Of a stretch of DNA of 64,000 nt, positions 53,681 through 63,762 are shown piece after piece. The DNA is from Pararge aegeria. Taxonomy: Eukaryota > Arthropoda > Insecta > Lepidoptera > Nymphalidae. The notes below the pieces were generated by a model. The model had not been told where the DNA came from. It searched no databases and saw only the letters and a list, made by a program, of their open reading frames with translations. Location: the NCBI RefSeq assembly GCF_905163445.1, contig NC_053180.1, forward strand, positions 13,506,701-13,570,700. Reading direction: 5' to 3'. Position 1 is the first letter of the stretch. Each line of letters starts with the position of its first letter. The position numbers and the translations under genes were made by a program.

Positions 53681-54728
53681 AAAAATATTGCAAATTTAGA
53701 AAGTACCTACGTTATTTAGTTTAAAATAACTTATAATTTAGAACCAAGTGTTATTTTTTAAAACGCGAAGATTTAAGGCTTAATTTGTATAATATGCAAA
53801 AACCAGACACATCTGTGTGTGTTTTATGTAATCTGATCCTCAGAAAATTCAGACAAATTAAATAGGCATTTCACAAAATATTTCACCCCAATGGCCTAGC
53901 TGGCTAATCAAAAACTGCCTTTGTTTCGGAATCTTATGGTTTAGGCAACATCACTAAAAAGTCAAAATAAAATATTTCTACTTTGATAACTTTGAATAGA
54001 TATCTTGTTATTTATATTGAGGTTAATTTCATTGCCGTTTATGAAACAAATAGGTGCTTGTCATATATGAAAATTCATTCTTTATTGGGATCGGTTAGAA
54101 AGGTCAGTCAATTGCACTTTAAAACTCTATAATCCATTACCTTTTTATAAAAGTCCAGTGGTTTGAATTAAATAATTTCTATGAAAGCACCACCAAACCA
54201 AGAACAACTTTGCCCGCATCCGTGCGCAAAAAACGTAAATACCCCTCGGAATTCACATTCCATGAATGGGAACGTATTTAAATTAAAAAATAAAAGGGCT
54301 GAAATGATCCTTTTACCAACGCAGCGTAAAAATGTACTCCGCTATCAAACAAGCTCTGCATTAAACGTGGTTGAGCTAAGAAATGGAAGCAGACTAGATT
54401 AAAAATACCGGAATGCTAGAAGGTTCCGTCCGATTTGGAACAATTTTTTTATTAAAGTATTCTCTGTATCAGACGTTTATATTACTTTTTAACTCTCTAC
54501 CGCACACTCGAATTTTTTTTAATATTTGTATAAAAAAAATTAAATTTCTTTCTTCTTGCTCTTATTAACATTAAAAGGAATAATTGCCACTTATTTGTAC
54601 CTATAACTTATCTGGTACTGGGAGAGTTAAATATCATATAAATGTTTTATTAAGAAGATAAGAACAAGAATGCTTTTACAGAAGACATACAGTATAAGTA
54701 ACGTAGACTTTGATTGTTGAACTCAAAG
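53681..54728. other. No feature recognised
   Basis: A 73-codon plus frame (54181-54402) with no recognisable features. Otherwise AT-rich. Confidence 0.4.
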
Positions 54729-54730
54729 CC

Positions 54731-54827
54731 AGTCAACGCAGTATAACTGCGTGTGGACCGGGTTCATTGGAAAAATATAAAGGTAGCGATCGTAGGTGAC
54801 GATCACACGAACCCTGTACGGTTGACT
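54731..54827 (+). other. Compact multi-stem fold (RNA-like)
   Basis: Nested complementary segments: agtcaac (54731-54737) with gttgact (54821-54827), and gggttc (54760-54765) with gaaccc (54809-54814). Two local hairpins are cgcagt-ata-actgcg (54737-54751) and gatcgt-aggtg-acgatc (54788-54804). Hairpin 1 lies between the outer and inner stems, hairpin 2 inside the inner stem. This could be a structured RNA or part of a TE. It is not a tRNA (no canonical A/B boxes). Confidence 0.4.
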
Positions 54828-54839
54828 TGACAAGAACAT

Positions 54840-54960
54840 TTATTTATTTATTTATTCAAAGCACCACCAACAGAATCACATGAAATACATTGACATACGG
54901 TAATAGCCTAAAATATTAGAAACACATGATCATCTTGTTATAACTATTCAACCGTCGCTA
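54840..54960 (-). mobile_element. LINE 3' tail, reverse
   Basis: A TTTA run followed by 'caaagcaccaccaacagaat' and 'cacatgaaatacattgacat' resembles the reversed TAAA-tailed 3' end at 12.1 kb. Confidence 0.35.
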
Positions 54961-55235
54961 AGTGAAGATATAAAAAAATAATGAAGAAACTAAACATACG
55001 TTTAGTTTTGTATGATTACCAAACGAAAAAAAAGTAAACAGATTCTGTTGTGTGATGTTAGTTATTTAAAAAAGAACGAAAGAAAGAAAGAACAATATTT
55101 ATGTACTAAACAAACAAAATTTGACTAGCTAAGTATAGTAGCGCATTTTTGAAGTTGGCAGTTTTTCTTATATAAATATATCGATTTTATTATTCTTTAC
55201 TATAAAATATTTGTAAGAACTGCTTAATCCGGGGA
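54961..55235. other. Unassigned
   Basis: AT-rich tract upstream of the putative primer-binding site. May be LTR-derived but is not recognisable. Confidence 0.3.
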
Positions 55236-55480
55236 TCTCAGAGTGGCGACCAAGATTTGACCACAAAATCGGTGAGTGAAAAGTGAAACAGGGTAGCGCG
55301 TTTTTCGGATGGGAACTTCAAAAGAGATTTGGCCCAACTGCTCTGCTGCTGCTGCAAAGAGGTATTCAATGTACCATATACAAGCTTGTGCAAAATGTCC
55401 ATGTTATGTCGGCAAGTAAACTCGGAAATAATCCGTCTGACACAATTATAACGTCAAGAAACAAGTTTAACTAACTAAGC
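55236..55480 (+). mobile_element. Possible LTR-retrotransposon PBS and leader remnant
   Basis: 'gggatctcagagtggcgacc' then 'aagatttgaccaca' resembles an LTR terminus (..TCA) followed within a few bases by TGGCGACC (55244-55251), which begins primer-binding sites of some Ty3/gypsy elements (mdg1/412 type). The following 'aaatcggtgagtgaaaagtg' is leader-like. No gag/pol remains and no second LTR was found. The 63-codon frame (55283-55474) is unrecognised. Confidence 0.35.
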
Positions 55481-55770
55481 ATACTCGGTAAAATATCAGT
55501 TTTACAAAAATGCCGATTGAAGCTCAGATTGCCCAGGTGCTGAGTATAAAATAAAATAAATATATCTCTTTATGTTATCTCTGTCATACTTTGAATACAC
55601 ATTAAACGAACCATTCTATATTTCTATGTTCCTTGTGTAATACCGCAATGCGTAGTGCCTTGTCGGACTGTTGAAAGCCGAATATATTATTCGTTATCTG
55701 TCCCTCGAGGACGCCATATTCAGAGCTCTTATGACGTTATGTTGAACTCTAAAAATTATATTAGGTACTT
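55481..55770. other. No feature recognised
   Basis: Non-coding. Confidence 0.4.
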
Positions 55771-55771
55771 A

Positions 55772-55830
55772 CAGTGGCGTGCTCAGGGTGTCGAACGGGG
55801 CACTTAGAAAGAACTTCATCGTACTCAGCC
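55772..55830 (+). mobile_element. hAT-like MITE 5' end (third type)
   Basis: 'cagtggcgtgctcagggtgt' then 'cgaacggggcac' carries the CAGTGGCGTGC terminus but a different interior from the other MITEs. A possible partner end ('cgccgcgccgtcaactg', near 56110) lacks a matching octamer, so the right boundary is unknown. Confidence 0.45.
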
Positions 55831-56265
55831 CATTAATGTATTAAAATAGGATAGATGTATGCAGAGCCCATTAGAAAGATCTATTGAGGGATTTTATAGT
55901 TTATAGATAAAGGCTAACAAAAGTCATATCGTTTACACATTCTTGCATGACAAAGTAAGTAATCTATGTTATTAATCATTGTGTAAGTTTATCATAAAAT
56001 ATTTTTATATTAGATAAAATATGTAATTTAATAATGATAGAAATTAAATATTCCTTATTTAAAGTTTTTATTAAATTTTATATCTTTACTTTGTGCGCCG
56101 CGCCGTCAACTGTTCGGTAAACTTATAGCTTCTTACGCTTAGGCTGACTATAAAAGATCGCTTTAAGTTTTAAAGTCGCCTTTGCACTCTAACACTATGT
56201 ATGGTATGTTTCTACTGGTACTCGTATGTTTCCTTTGTTTTGTGTATCGTTTCTTTGTGTTTTGT
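55831..56265. other. No feature recognised
   Basis: AT-rich. May contain the body of the preceding MITE-ended element. Confidence 0.35.
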
Positions 56266-56269
56266 TGTT

Positions 56270-56572
56270 CATATCAACCCATTACCGGGCCACTAAAGGG
56301 TATGGGTCTCCTCCCACAATGGGACGGGGTTGAGGCCTAAGTCCAACACGCTGGCCCAGTGCGGATTGGTGGACTCCACACACCTTTGAGAACATCACGG
56401 AGAACTCTCATGTATGCAGGTTTTCTCACGATGTTTTCCTTTACCGCTGAAGCAAGTGATATAGTAATTGCTTAAACGCACATAACTTACAAAAGTTAGA
56501 GGTGCGTGCTGCGATTCGAACTCGCCTCCGAAAGTGAAGTCGCGCTCCTACCCACTGGGTTATCACCGTTTC
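56270..56572 (-). mobile_element. SINE-B, full length, reverse
   Basis: Minus strand: 'cggtgataacccagtgggta' (A-box-like), 'gagttcgaatcgcagcacgc' (B box), 'cacttgcttcagcggtaaag', 'catcgtgagaaaacctgcat', 'gagagttctccgtgatgttc', 'accaatccgcactgggccag', 'cgtgttggacttaggcctca' and 'cccggtaatgggttgatat'. Only scattered changes, so a comparatively young copy. Confidence 0.93.
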
Positions 56573-56985
56573 TTGATTGGTATATATATCATTAGATAAA
56601 TACAATATTTTAGCGATTCTTTTTTTACTGTCATCATGCCTATTGCCGACAAAGTAATTATTTAAATAATTAATTTTACATTAATTTTAAAGTGTTAATT
56701 GCTTGCTTGGTGGACTCTACCACGGTAAATATATACGTTGCTAATTACCGTTAGATATGAAATGCAGATTATATATCAACCTCGATTTTTGAGTTCTTAG
56801 TATATTTGACCATATATCATTACACCCTGATCCTACTTTCGTTAGTTTCCTAGGAAAAAAAGATAGATATGTTTGTGCTTAGCTCCCGGAAATCAGTATA
56901 TTTTATTTTAAGTAAGGCGATATGTACAGAAGAGTAAGATATCCTGGCGGTTAACACTATGGCACCACTGATTTTTCATATTTAG
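56573..56985. other. No feature recognised
   Basis: Non-coding AT-rich DNA. Confidence 0.4.
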
Positions 56986-56989
56986 ATAT

Positions 56990-57080
56990 GTGCGTTTCTA
57001 GCAATTAAATATCGCTTGCTTGAACGGTGAAGGATACCATCGCGAGGAAAGTAGCATACTTTAGAGCTCTCTACAACGAC
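56990..57080 (+). mobile_element. SINE-B core fragment
   Basis: 'gcgtttctagcaattaaata' then 'tcgcttgcttgaacggtgaa' and 'ggataccatcgcgaggaaag', ending within 'ttagagctctctacaa'. Confidence 0.7.
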
Positions 57081-57137
57081 AAAAGGGTTTTTAAAGGATA
57101 ACAATAAAGGTTTTAAATATAATACGCGTAGTCGTAG

Positions 57138-57300
57138 CCTATATAAATAAACAAATATCCTACGACAATACACACATCGTCATCTTGCCCCAAAGCAGCA
57201 GCTCGTGTTATGGTTACTTAGATGTCTGATGAATATTTAATAATACTGATGCATAATAACTTACACAAATACTTAAAAAATACAGGTAACCATCTAAACG
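57138..57300 (-). mobile_element. SINE-A, 5'-truncated
   Basis: 'tcctacgacaatacacacat', 'cgtcatcttgccccaaagca', 'ctcgtgttatggttacttag' and 'atgtctgatgaatatttaat' are the reversed 3' half. The B box and head are missing. Confidence 0.8.
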
Positions 57301-57870
57301 TTCTATAGAATATCATATAAATCGTTGTTTAAAACTTTTTACACACATTTTCCCTTTTATACAGCCCAGTTTTAGATTTCTACAAAAATTAAATTTCTCC
57401 TTAGTCAGGTTAAAGTTTTTGAACGTTTATTTTACTCCGCTAGAATTTGTAAAGTTACTACTGAAATTCTAGTACATTATTGATCGAAGCTATTTTAACA
57501 ACATTGTACACATTATTATAGTTGAGTAAAATTACATTTCAAAGAAGTGAGAGTAAAATAAACTCGGCTACAATTGTGCGTGGATTAAACCTTACTTGTA
57601 GACTATTGTTAACAAGTGCATACACATAGAGTAAGCATATTCGCTTTCTAACAATAAACGAGAATAATGGCCGCTTTAATTATAAAATGGGAGTTAAATA
57701 TCTTGCTCGGCATTTGAACTTTTATGAAATGTTTTATCAGTTGCAACGTGAGATGGTATTTTTTCTTTTTTTTCGCACGAAATCACTTGAAATATTAATT
57801 AAAATAAGATGTTGATAATCCCATCAGTATAATGTTATTATTACCGATATTTTAATAGTTGTTCTGATAT
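57301..57870. other. No feature recognised
   Basis: AT-rich. Confidence 0.4.
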
Positions 57871-57876
57871 TCAGGG

Positions 57877-57923
57877 CTGAGTCGAAGAGGCGAATCCTAG
57901 TTGGATTCGCCTGTTCGACTCAG
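57877..57923. repeat. Hairpin, 21 bp arms, one mismatch
   Basis: Arms 57877-57897 and 57903-57923 pair at 20 of 21 positions around 'tagtt'. GC-richer than the neighbourhood ('gagtcgaagaggcgaatcc'). Confidence 0.85.
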
Positions 57924-58424
57924 AATTTATGAAAATAAGTTACTGACCCGTCTATTTTTCAACATTTAGATACCATGGGTTCCCTAAAAACAGATTTCCC
58001 CGTTAAGAAGGTAAAATAAGGGTTAGAAATTTCTATGTCATTATATAATATATAATGTTGCAAAAGCTAGAAGTAGGTATAGAATTTTACAGGTACCAAT
58101 GTTTGGTGACTTTGTGAAAACAAACACGGAAAAACTAAGGTGCTATCCTCGAATAAAACGCTTTTTCCATCCTATTCAAAACAGTTAAACTGTAAAGGTA
58201 GTCAAAGTCACAAAGAGCTGTGTTTCTGTGAGCTCTGTGAATTTCAGATAAAACTTTTTGCATTTTTGATGATTGTGCCATACCTACTACCGAGTCGTTA
58301 ATTCCGGGTAGAAGATAATATTCTTTACCATACATCAAAAATTTAAGTTCTCGTTTCAACAGAAGGACTTCTATATTTACTTTTCTTTGTTATCCGTATA
58401 ATAAGCTAATATCAAATATGTTAA
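57924..58424. other. No feature recognised
   Basis: A reverse 74-codon frame (58135-58359) starts MKRELKFLMYGKEYYLLPG. No family recognised and no splice context. Possibly transposon-derived. Confidence 0.35.
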
Positions 58425-58425
58425 T

Positions 58426-58727
58426 GAAGCAGTGATACCGCATTGGAGTTCGACTTTAATTTTGGAGGGCCGAGTGCGAATCGCAGCAACTCTAACTTTT
58501 CTAAGTTACGTGCGTTTTAAGTAATTAAAATATCACTTCCTTTAACGGTGAAGGATAACATCGTGAGGAAACCTTCATGCCTGAGAGTTCTCCATAATGT
58601 TCTCAAAGGTGTGTGTAGTCCACCAATCCGCACTGGGCCAGCGTGCTGGACTATGTCCTTAACCCCTTCTTATTGTGGAAGGAAACTCGTGCTCTATAGT
58701 GGGCCGGTAATGGGTTGATGTGATGAG
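58426..58727 (+). mobile_element. SINE-B, full length
   Basis: Head 'gaagcagtgataccgcattg', a decayed B box ('gagtgcgaatcgcagc'), 'ctaagttacgtgcgttttaa', 'tttaacggtgaaggataaca', 'tcgtgaggaaaccttcatgc', 'tctccataatgttctcaaag', 'ccaatccgcactgggccagc', 'tgctctatagtgggccggta' and 'atgggttgatgtgatga'. Confidence 0.93.
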
Positions 58728-58832
58728 TATGAAAGACGTTAGGTACCTGTTTCTCTTATAATGTTAAATTTCACTTTCGAGAGAGCGAAAATGTCGTATA
58801 AAATTTACTTATATTATTTTGGTGCGCGCCTT

Positions 58833-59033
58833 TTTGTGTGATGACGGTAGATCAAAATACACTTGTCACCATCCCTCTTCTTCGTGGGTGTCGTACGAGG
58901 AGTCTACCGTAAGCGTCCTCCGCGCTACCACCACCATCTACTGCGATTACCAACCCGTCTGTCCAGCGTGTTGATTATGGGCAAACCCTCGCGCAGGCTT
59001 TTTGTCCAGCAGTGGACTGTTGTCCCCTTGCAC
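58833..59033 (+). mobile_element. RTE LINE 3' end
   Basis: 'tgtgatgacggtagatcaaa', 'gtgggtgtcgtacgagg', 'ccaccatctactgcgattac', 'caacccgtctgtccagcgtg', 'ttgattatgggcaaaccctc' and 'gtccagcagtggactgttgt', the usual terminal phrase. A segment between 'acgagg' and 'agcgtcctc' is shortened. Confidence 0.82.
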
Positions 59034-59204
59034 TCGTAGGAGATTAATGGATAACCCCACGCTGTTGCAATGCCGCGTAGTGGGTTTTAATGATTTCCGC
59101 GAGTGAGTGATACGCGGTACGTCGCGGAAGGTACGTGTATAGACAACGCTAATTTCTTAACTCTGGTCTGATACTGAGAGTTATCATAAATACCAAGCAA
59201 CCTT
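59034..59204. other. No feature recognised
   Basis: Slightly GC-richer than average, no identifiable content. Confidence 0.4.
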
Positions 59205-59325
59205 TTTTGACTCGACCCGGGATTTGAACCAAGGATATTTTATAGATTTGAAATAAGGATATGATATATTATCATAATTCGTAGGTGAACTTACTTAGCA
59301 CTAACTAGTCCAACAAAGCAATTGT
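59205..59325 (-). mobile_element. SINE-E with an AT insertion
   Basis: The reverse strand begins 'attgctttgttggactagtt' then 'agtgctaagtaagtt' and ends 'ttcaaatcccgggtcgagtc' (B-box-like plus the family's terminal GGGTCG). About 40 bp of AT-rich sequence separates the two. Confidence 0.5.
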
Positions 59326-61580
59326 GTTTTAAATGGATTAGTCTTACAAGCGCTTTAATTAAACATAAAGGGCCGCCGCTCATTGTGACTTCTTGTTGCC
59401 GTGACTTCTTGTCACAGTGGAGTGCTATAAAGATATAATTTGGAAGTGCGCTTACTGTTGCGTTACAATACAGCGAGTAATAGTTCCAGTAACCAATGGC
59501 TTTGGGTGCGCAGGTCGCGCTGCCACAAGTAGCGGCAAGTTCTTTGAAATCAAGGCATACAAGGTAGTTTTAATGAATATAATAACTTAAAAAATACTTT
59601 CACGTCAAACATAAAAGGAAGCAAATAAAAATATATTAAAATTCCATTGAAGTTGTTGAAAACTCCAGCAATTCACTTACCGAATAATAAAAGAATACAT
59701 TTTTCTAGGTTTCATATGCTGAAATTCTAGTTATATTTTGGTTTCTCTAAGACCAATTTTGGAACACTAATGTTAATTTGTTTTTTAATGTTAGAATATT
59801 ATGTTGTAAGGTAAATATCATTTTACTTCCAAACTGCTTTTAATTAATTAATTAGTTTTGCGTGATGTAAGCATAAACAGGTGAATGTAACATTTTTATA
59901 ATAGCAGAGAAAAACATTGATCTGAAGATTTTAAAGTTGATTAAAAAATATTTTACCTGTAGTGCTGCTTTATTGAGTTTATATTGAGGCAGATATTGAT
60001 AACGCCGTGTAGAGTGGTGATTACAACAGAATTTCGATTAACAAAATACACAAAGGAATTTCTAAGTAGACGAAACTATTACCTGAGCACCTCAACGATA
60101 AAAGAGATAGGTATTAGGCTGTCAATGAACTTAGGATTTATTTAAATAAATTTAAATTTCATTACTTTCTAAAGCGCCAGACTGGAAGGATTATCATTTT
60201 TGGGAGGACAAGCATTTTTATATCTTCATGTCTGTCTATTATCCCGTCCGCTTTAAGTCTGCGCGACCATGTATATAACGTGTAAATAAAAACCGATATA
60301 TTACTTCACAGGCTTTAGAGGCACATTGTTTACTGTCTCTGAGAGTACTCTGTGGAACCGAAACGCTAATAGTTTTAAGAAAACCACTGCTACAGTACTG
60401 AAAAAAATCAGATATACCTAGCCCTAACATCACATGCAAAATTAAAATCAAGTGACTCCTGACACTTATATAATCTGTTGTAAAGGTACGCGTGGCGTAG
60501 CGTAGGTACTATGCGCGTATCGGTCTTTTATCTTCAATAGGGTTGTAGTAAGTAAACACTTAAAACATTTTATTAAAGCTCGTATGGATTAATAAATAGT
60601 ATGCCTCTTTTGATTTAATATTTTCACAGGTTGATTCTTGAAAACCCGCTTACGCATTCTATGTAGTAGGATCACGTTGAGTAGGTGTTTTGTTTCAAAA
60701 TAACTTTCGTTTACAAATAGCCCTCTAACTCTTAAGATACTGCATAAAAAATACAAAAACATTTTCTGCTATATATGGTCGTCAGTGCTGTGTACAGTTT
60801 CTGGGTACAAGTTTCGGAACATGATCGTCTTAAATTGTTTGATGTTTAGGTTTATTCAAAGTTAAACTTGTAGCTACTACACTGTCTATTTTATTGTCTG
60901 GGTGATAGGTAAAATTTAATCAAACAACCGATGTCTAATACGGTTCGGAATAAGCTAAAACATTACTTAAAATGACATACAAGTTAGTAAGTGCAAATAG
61001 ACAAAAAGCTTGTTGTTGTAATTTATATTATATACATGCATTCAAATAAAATTTACACCTCATAAAAAAAATTGTCCTACGAGTAGCTGTGCACTACCAT
61101 GAATAATAAATGCACGTTAAGTAAACTGTAACTTATCTAACTTTGAACTTTTTTATGGAAACGGCGTAGTAGCTATTATTAGTAGTACCTATAATACATA
61201 CGTTTTATGTATGTGTATGCTAGATAACTGGTTTCTTAATTAGACAACCGGATCCTGGATTTCCGGGCCGTGGCAAAAGTTACAAGGTAATCAGGTACTG
61301 GGTTTTCCATTAAGATGATTCCACAAGCGGATGGACCAATTTAACTGTTGGTTGAATATATACTATATTATATATAAATCCTATATATCCGCTTGTCTTT
61401 GAGAGTACTATAAGCTATTGATAGTAGTGTTTTCCATTATGTTTCACAACCATCATTATGTGATAAAGAACTTTTAAGCAAATTTTAAAGCCCATCAAAT
61501 TTAGTACAGCGGTAATACTGCTCCAGACGAGCTCTGTCTGCTCTGCTACTAATAGAAGAATGATGATATTGATATGAATG
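59326..61580. other. No feature recognised
   Basis: About 2.25 kb. 60300-60420 ('cttcacaggctttagaggca', 'tgtctctgagagtactctgt') has the feel of a reversed TE fragment but cannot be assigned. A 10 bp inverted repeat (acaagcggat / atccgcttgt) spans 61323-61399. Confidence 0.35.
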
Positions 61581-61585
61581 AAGCT

Positions 61586-61828
61586 TCAAAATTCATTTAT
61601 TTCAAATAGGCCTTGTTTATAAGCACCTTTGACACGTCAAGTCACTATATTTGTAGTTACTCTACTACCGGTTCGGTACTACTCGGTTATAACGATAAGA
61701 GCCGGCAAGAAACTCAGCAGATTGCTCTCTCTCAACATCTTTTTACTGTTTGCAATAGTTAGAGTTTTCTATCTTGTGAGGTATGAGAGAGGAGCGGCCT
61801 ACTTCCAAGCAGCCTTATCGGTAACTTA
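61586..61828 (-). mobile_element. LINE family H, 3' end, reverse
   Basis: The minus strand reads 'aaggctgcttggaagtaggc', 'cctcacaagatagaaaactc', 'ctgctgagtttcttgccggc', 'ccgaaccggtagtagagtaa', 'gtgacttgacgtgtcaaagg', 'tgcttataaacaaggcctat' and 'ttgaaataaatgaattttga'. It has the same order as 21.48 kb and keeps the true tail. Confidence 0.82.
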
Positions 61829-63095
61829 AGCATTTTTTATGCAACGCAACTAAATTGTATGCCTGGGAAGTCTCTCAGGCATATAGTTTCCGAGAATTCT
61901 CATCTTGCTAACGGTGAATACTTAGACGTACATAATCAAGTAGCTCGGATAATCCATTAACAGCTTGCTATTGGTATGACCCGGCGTCGGTTCTTGAAAA
62001 TAGCATTGCTCTACTAAGATCGAACGATTAGAACTGGCGGTTATATTGCAGCTGAAGATACAGTGCTAGTAGATTGATCAGTACGCCGTGCAATAATTGT
62101 TGACATCATTCCACATGAAGATAATCTGGTGAAAAAAAAAACCGACAAAATGCTTCGTGGACTTTGCTCACGAGATTACCGCTGTGGAGTGGTGAGTCGA
62201 CCGTTATCGTTACTATAGTTGTTTCAGTCAATAGTTTTCTTGTGTAAAGCTTCGAACAACAACTTAAGAAGCTCTCGCTTTTTTTTTGAATTTTTAGTAG
62301 TGTTTAACATTGTTGAGAATTTAAAAAATATATAAATAAATGATAGAAAAATAATTAAAGCTTATAGTAAGAACCCAGCATTAAGTAATCCTTTCAAACG
62401 TTTAAGTGTAATGTCAATTACGCAAGGGCACCCTTGCTGAGCAATCTGAGCAAAAACAACACTTCGAAGTTCACGTAAAGTTAAACTTTTGGTTAATTTA
62501 TAGCGTGTACCGTTTGTGTTTCAGCTCGTAAATCTCTGGAACAAACAAAAAATACTTATTACTATTGTGCATGACCTCCAAATGTACGCTGAAGAAAAAT
62601 ATTTGTTTCAGCTTTTTGGGAAATATGAGTTATTGTGTATTCAAGTTCGTTTCGACAGAATGATGTTTAATCACGCTAGAGCAGCTCGTATTCAAAATAT
62701 ACCTTATATAAATAAACTTTACAATTTCTTTTGAAGCGTCAAACTTTGGAATGCTTTTATGCCGTTGTCGTAAATATCCGGTGGCGTGCACTCCACATAA
62801 TTCGCGAAAGCTATAAGGCAATGCTTTACTTTTGTAACGTCGTAAAAAAGTTGCAAGCATGTTCATCCTTATTTAATTAATTAATTTAAATTCTCAAAGC
62901 TATGTGGTTTTTTGATTAAGCGCAAGTTTAGATTGAGAACCCCTTTCTATTTCGACTTCGCTCATTTTAGCTAACTAACCAGTTTATCAAACACAAAATT
63001 TAGCTCGTTTTGTTAAAAGCAAACATAAAAAGTCAACATTGATGCAACGCATTTTTTTAAACCGATGCATCAATGGATTAGATAGCTGGTGTAAG
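61829..63095. other. Mostly unassigned
   Basis: 'ccggtggcgtgcactccaca' at about 62780 resembles a MITE terminus, but no partner end was found. Short open frames at 62516-62734 and 62630-62866 are not recognisable. Confidence 0.35.
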
Positions 63096-63099
63096 ATTA

Positions 63100-63420
63100 T
63101 TTATCATGTGGAGATAGCCTAGCGGTTAGGACTTCGCCCTCAGTTTCTGGACGTTTGAATTCGATCCTCGGCACGTATCTCAAACTTTACGAAGTTATGT
63201 CAGTTTTAAGCAATTTAATGCAACCTGCTTTAACGGTGTAGGTAAATGGTTTCCTAGCCATGTTTTCCTTTACAAAATTATTAGGAACTCTCAGGCATGC
63301 GCTTGCGCCAGTTGCGCTTCAGGGTTCTCCATAATGTTCTCGAAGGCGCGTAATGTCTACCAATCCGCACTTAGTCAGCGTGTAGAACTACTGGCCAAAT
63401 CCTACTCGTGTTATTATTAA
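63100..63420 (+). mobile_element. SINE-B with a rearranged centre
   Basis: Head 'ggagatagcctagcggttag' and B-box-like 'gaattcgatcctcggcacgt' lead into 'ctttaacggtgtaggtaaat'. At 63250-63305 part of the core appears inverted ('catgttttcctttac', 'ggaactctcaggcatgcgct'). The forward order then resumes: 'ggttctccataatgttctcg', 'ccaatccgcacttagtcagc'. It ends short of the GAT tail. Confidence 0.85.
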
Positions 63421-63428
63421 AAGCCTTT

Positions 63429-63493
63429 GGCCTTCGAGTCTAGCAGTAGTAATATTATTAATAATTATAATACTACTGCTAGACTCGAAGGCC
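63429..63493. repeat. Perfect inverted repeat, 23 bp arms
   Basis: Arms 63429-63451 and 63471-63493 are exactly complementary (inner part 'tctagcagtagta' / 'tactactgctaga') around a 19 nt AT spacer. It lies between the SINE-B and an RTE fragment. Confidence 0.9.
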
Positions 63494-63539
63494 TAGTACA
63501 CTCGGTACTGGGGGGTTTTGCCTACCCCGCTTGTGTATA

Positions 63540-63658
63540 CACGCATTGTAGTAGTAGCACAGAGGACGCTGCTGCCTGTTCTCGGTTACATTCCCCTAGT
63601 CGCCTCGTACGACACCCACGTGGTGACAAATAAATTTTGATCCGGCGTCGCCACACGG
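63540..63658 (-). mobile_element. RTE LINE 3' end, 5' part
   Basis: Minus strand: 'tgccgtgtggcgacgccgga', 'tcaaaatttatttgtcacca', 'cgtgggtgtcgtacgaggcg', 'actaggggaatgtaaccgag' and 'aacaggcagcagcgtcctct'. It ends before the 'catctactgcgattacc' block. The 68-codon plus frame here is antisense. Confidence 0.78.
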
Positions 63659-63716
63659 CAAATACGTAATGACGTGGGATATTTATTATTTACGAAAGAC
63701 CATATCTATAGATATG

Positions 63717-63718
<2 letters not shown>

Positions 63719-63750
<32 letters not shown>

Positions 63751-63762
63751 ATATATATATCT
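63719..63762. repeat. (AT)n microsatellite
   Basis: About 15 AT units, one C interruption, then six more. Confidence 0.95.

Noticed and set aside
62780..62860. Further hAT MITE
   Set aside because: Only the 'ggtggcgtgca' terminus is present; no right end or target duplication could be found.
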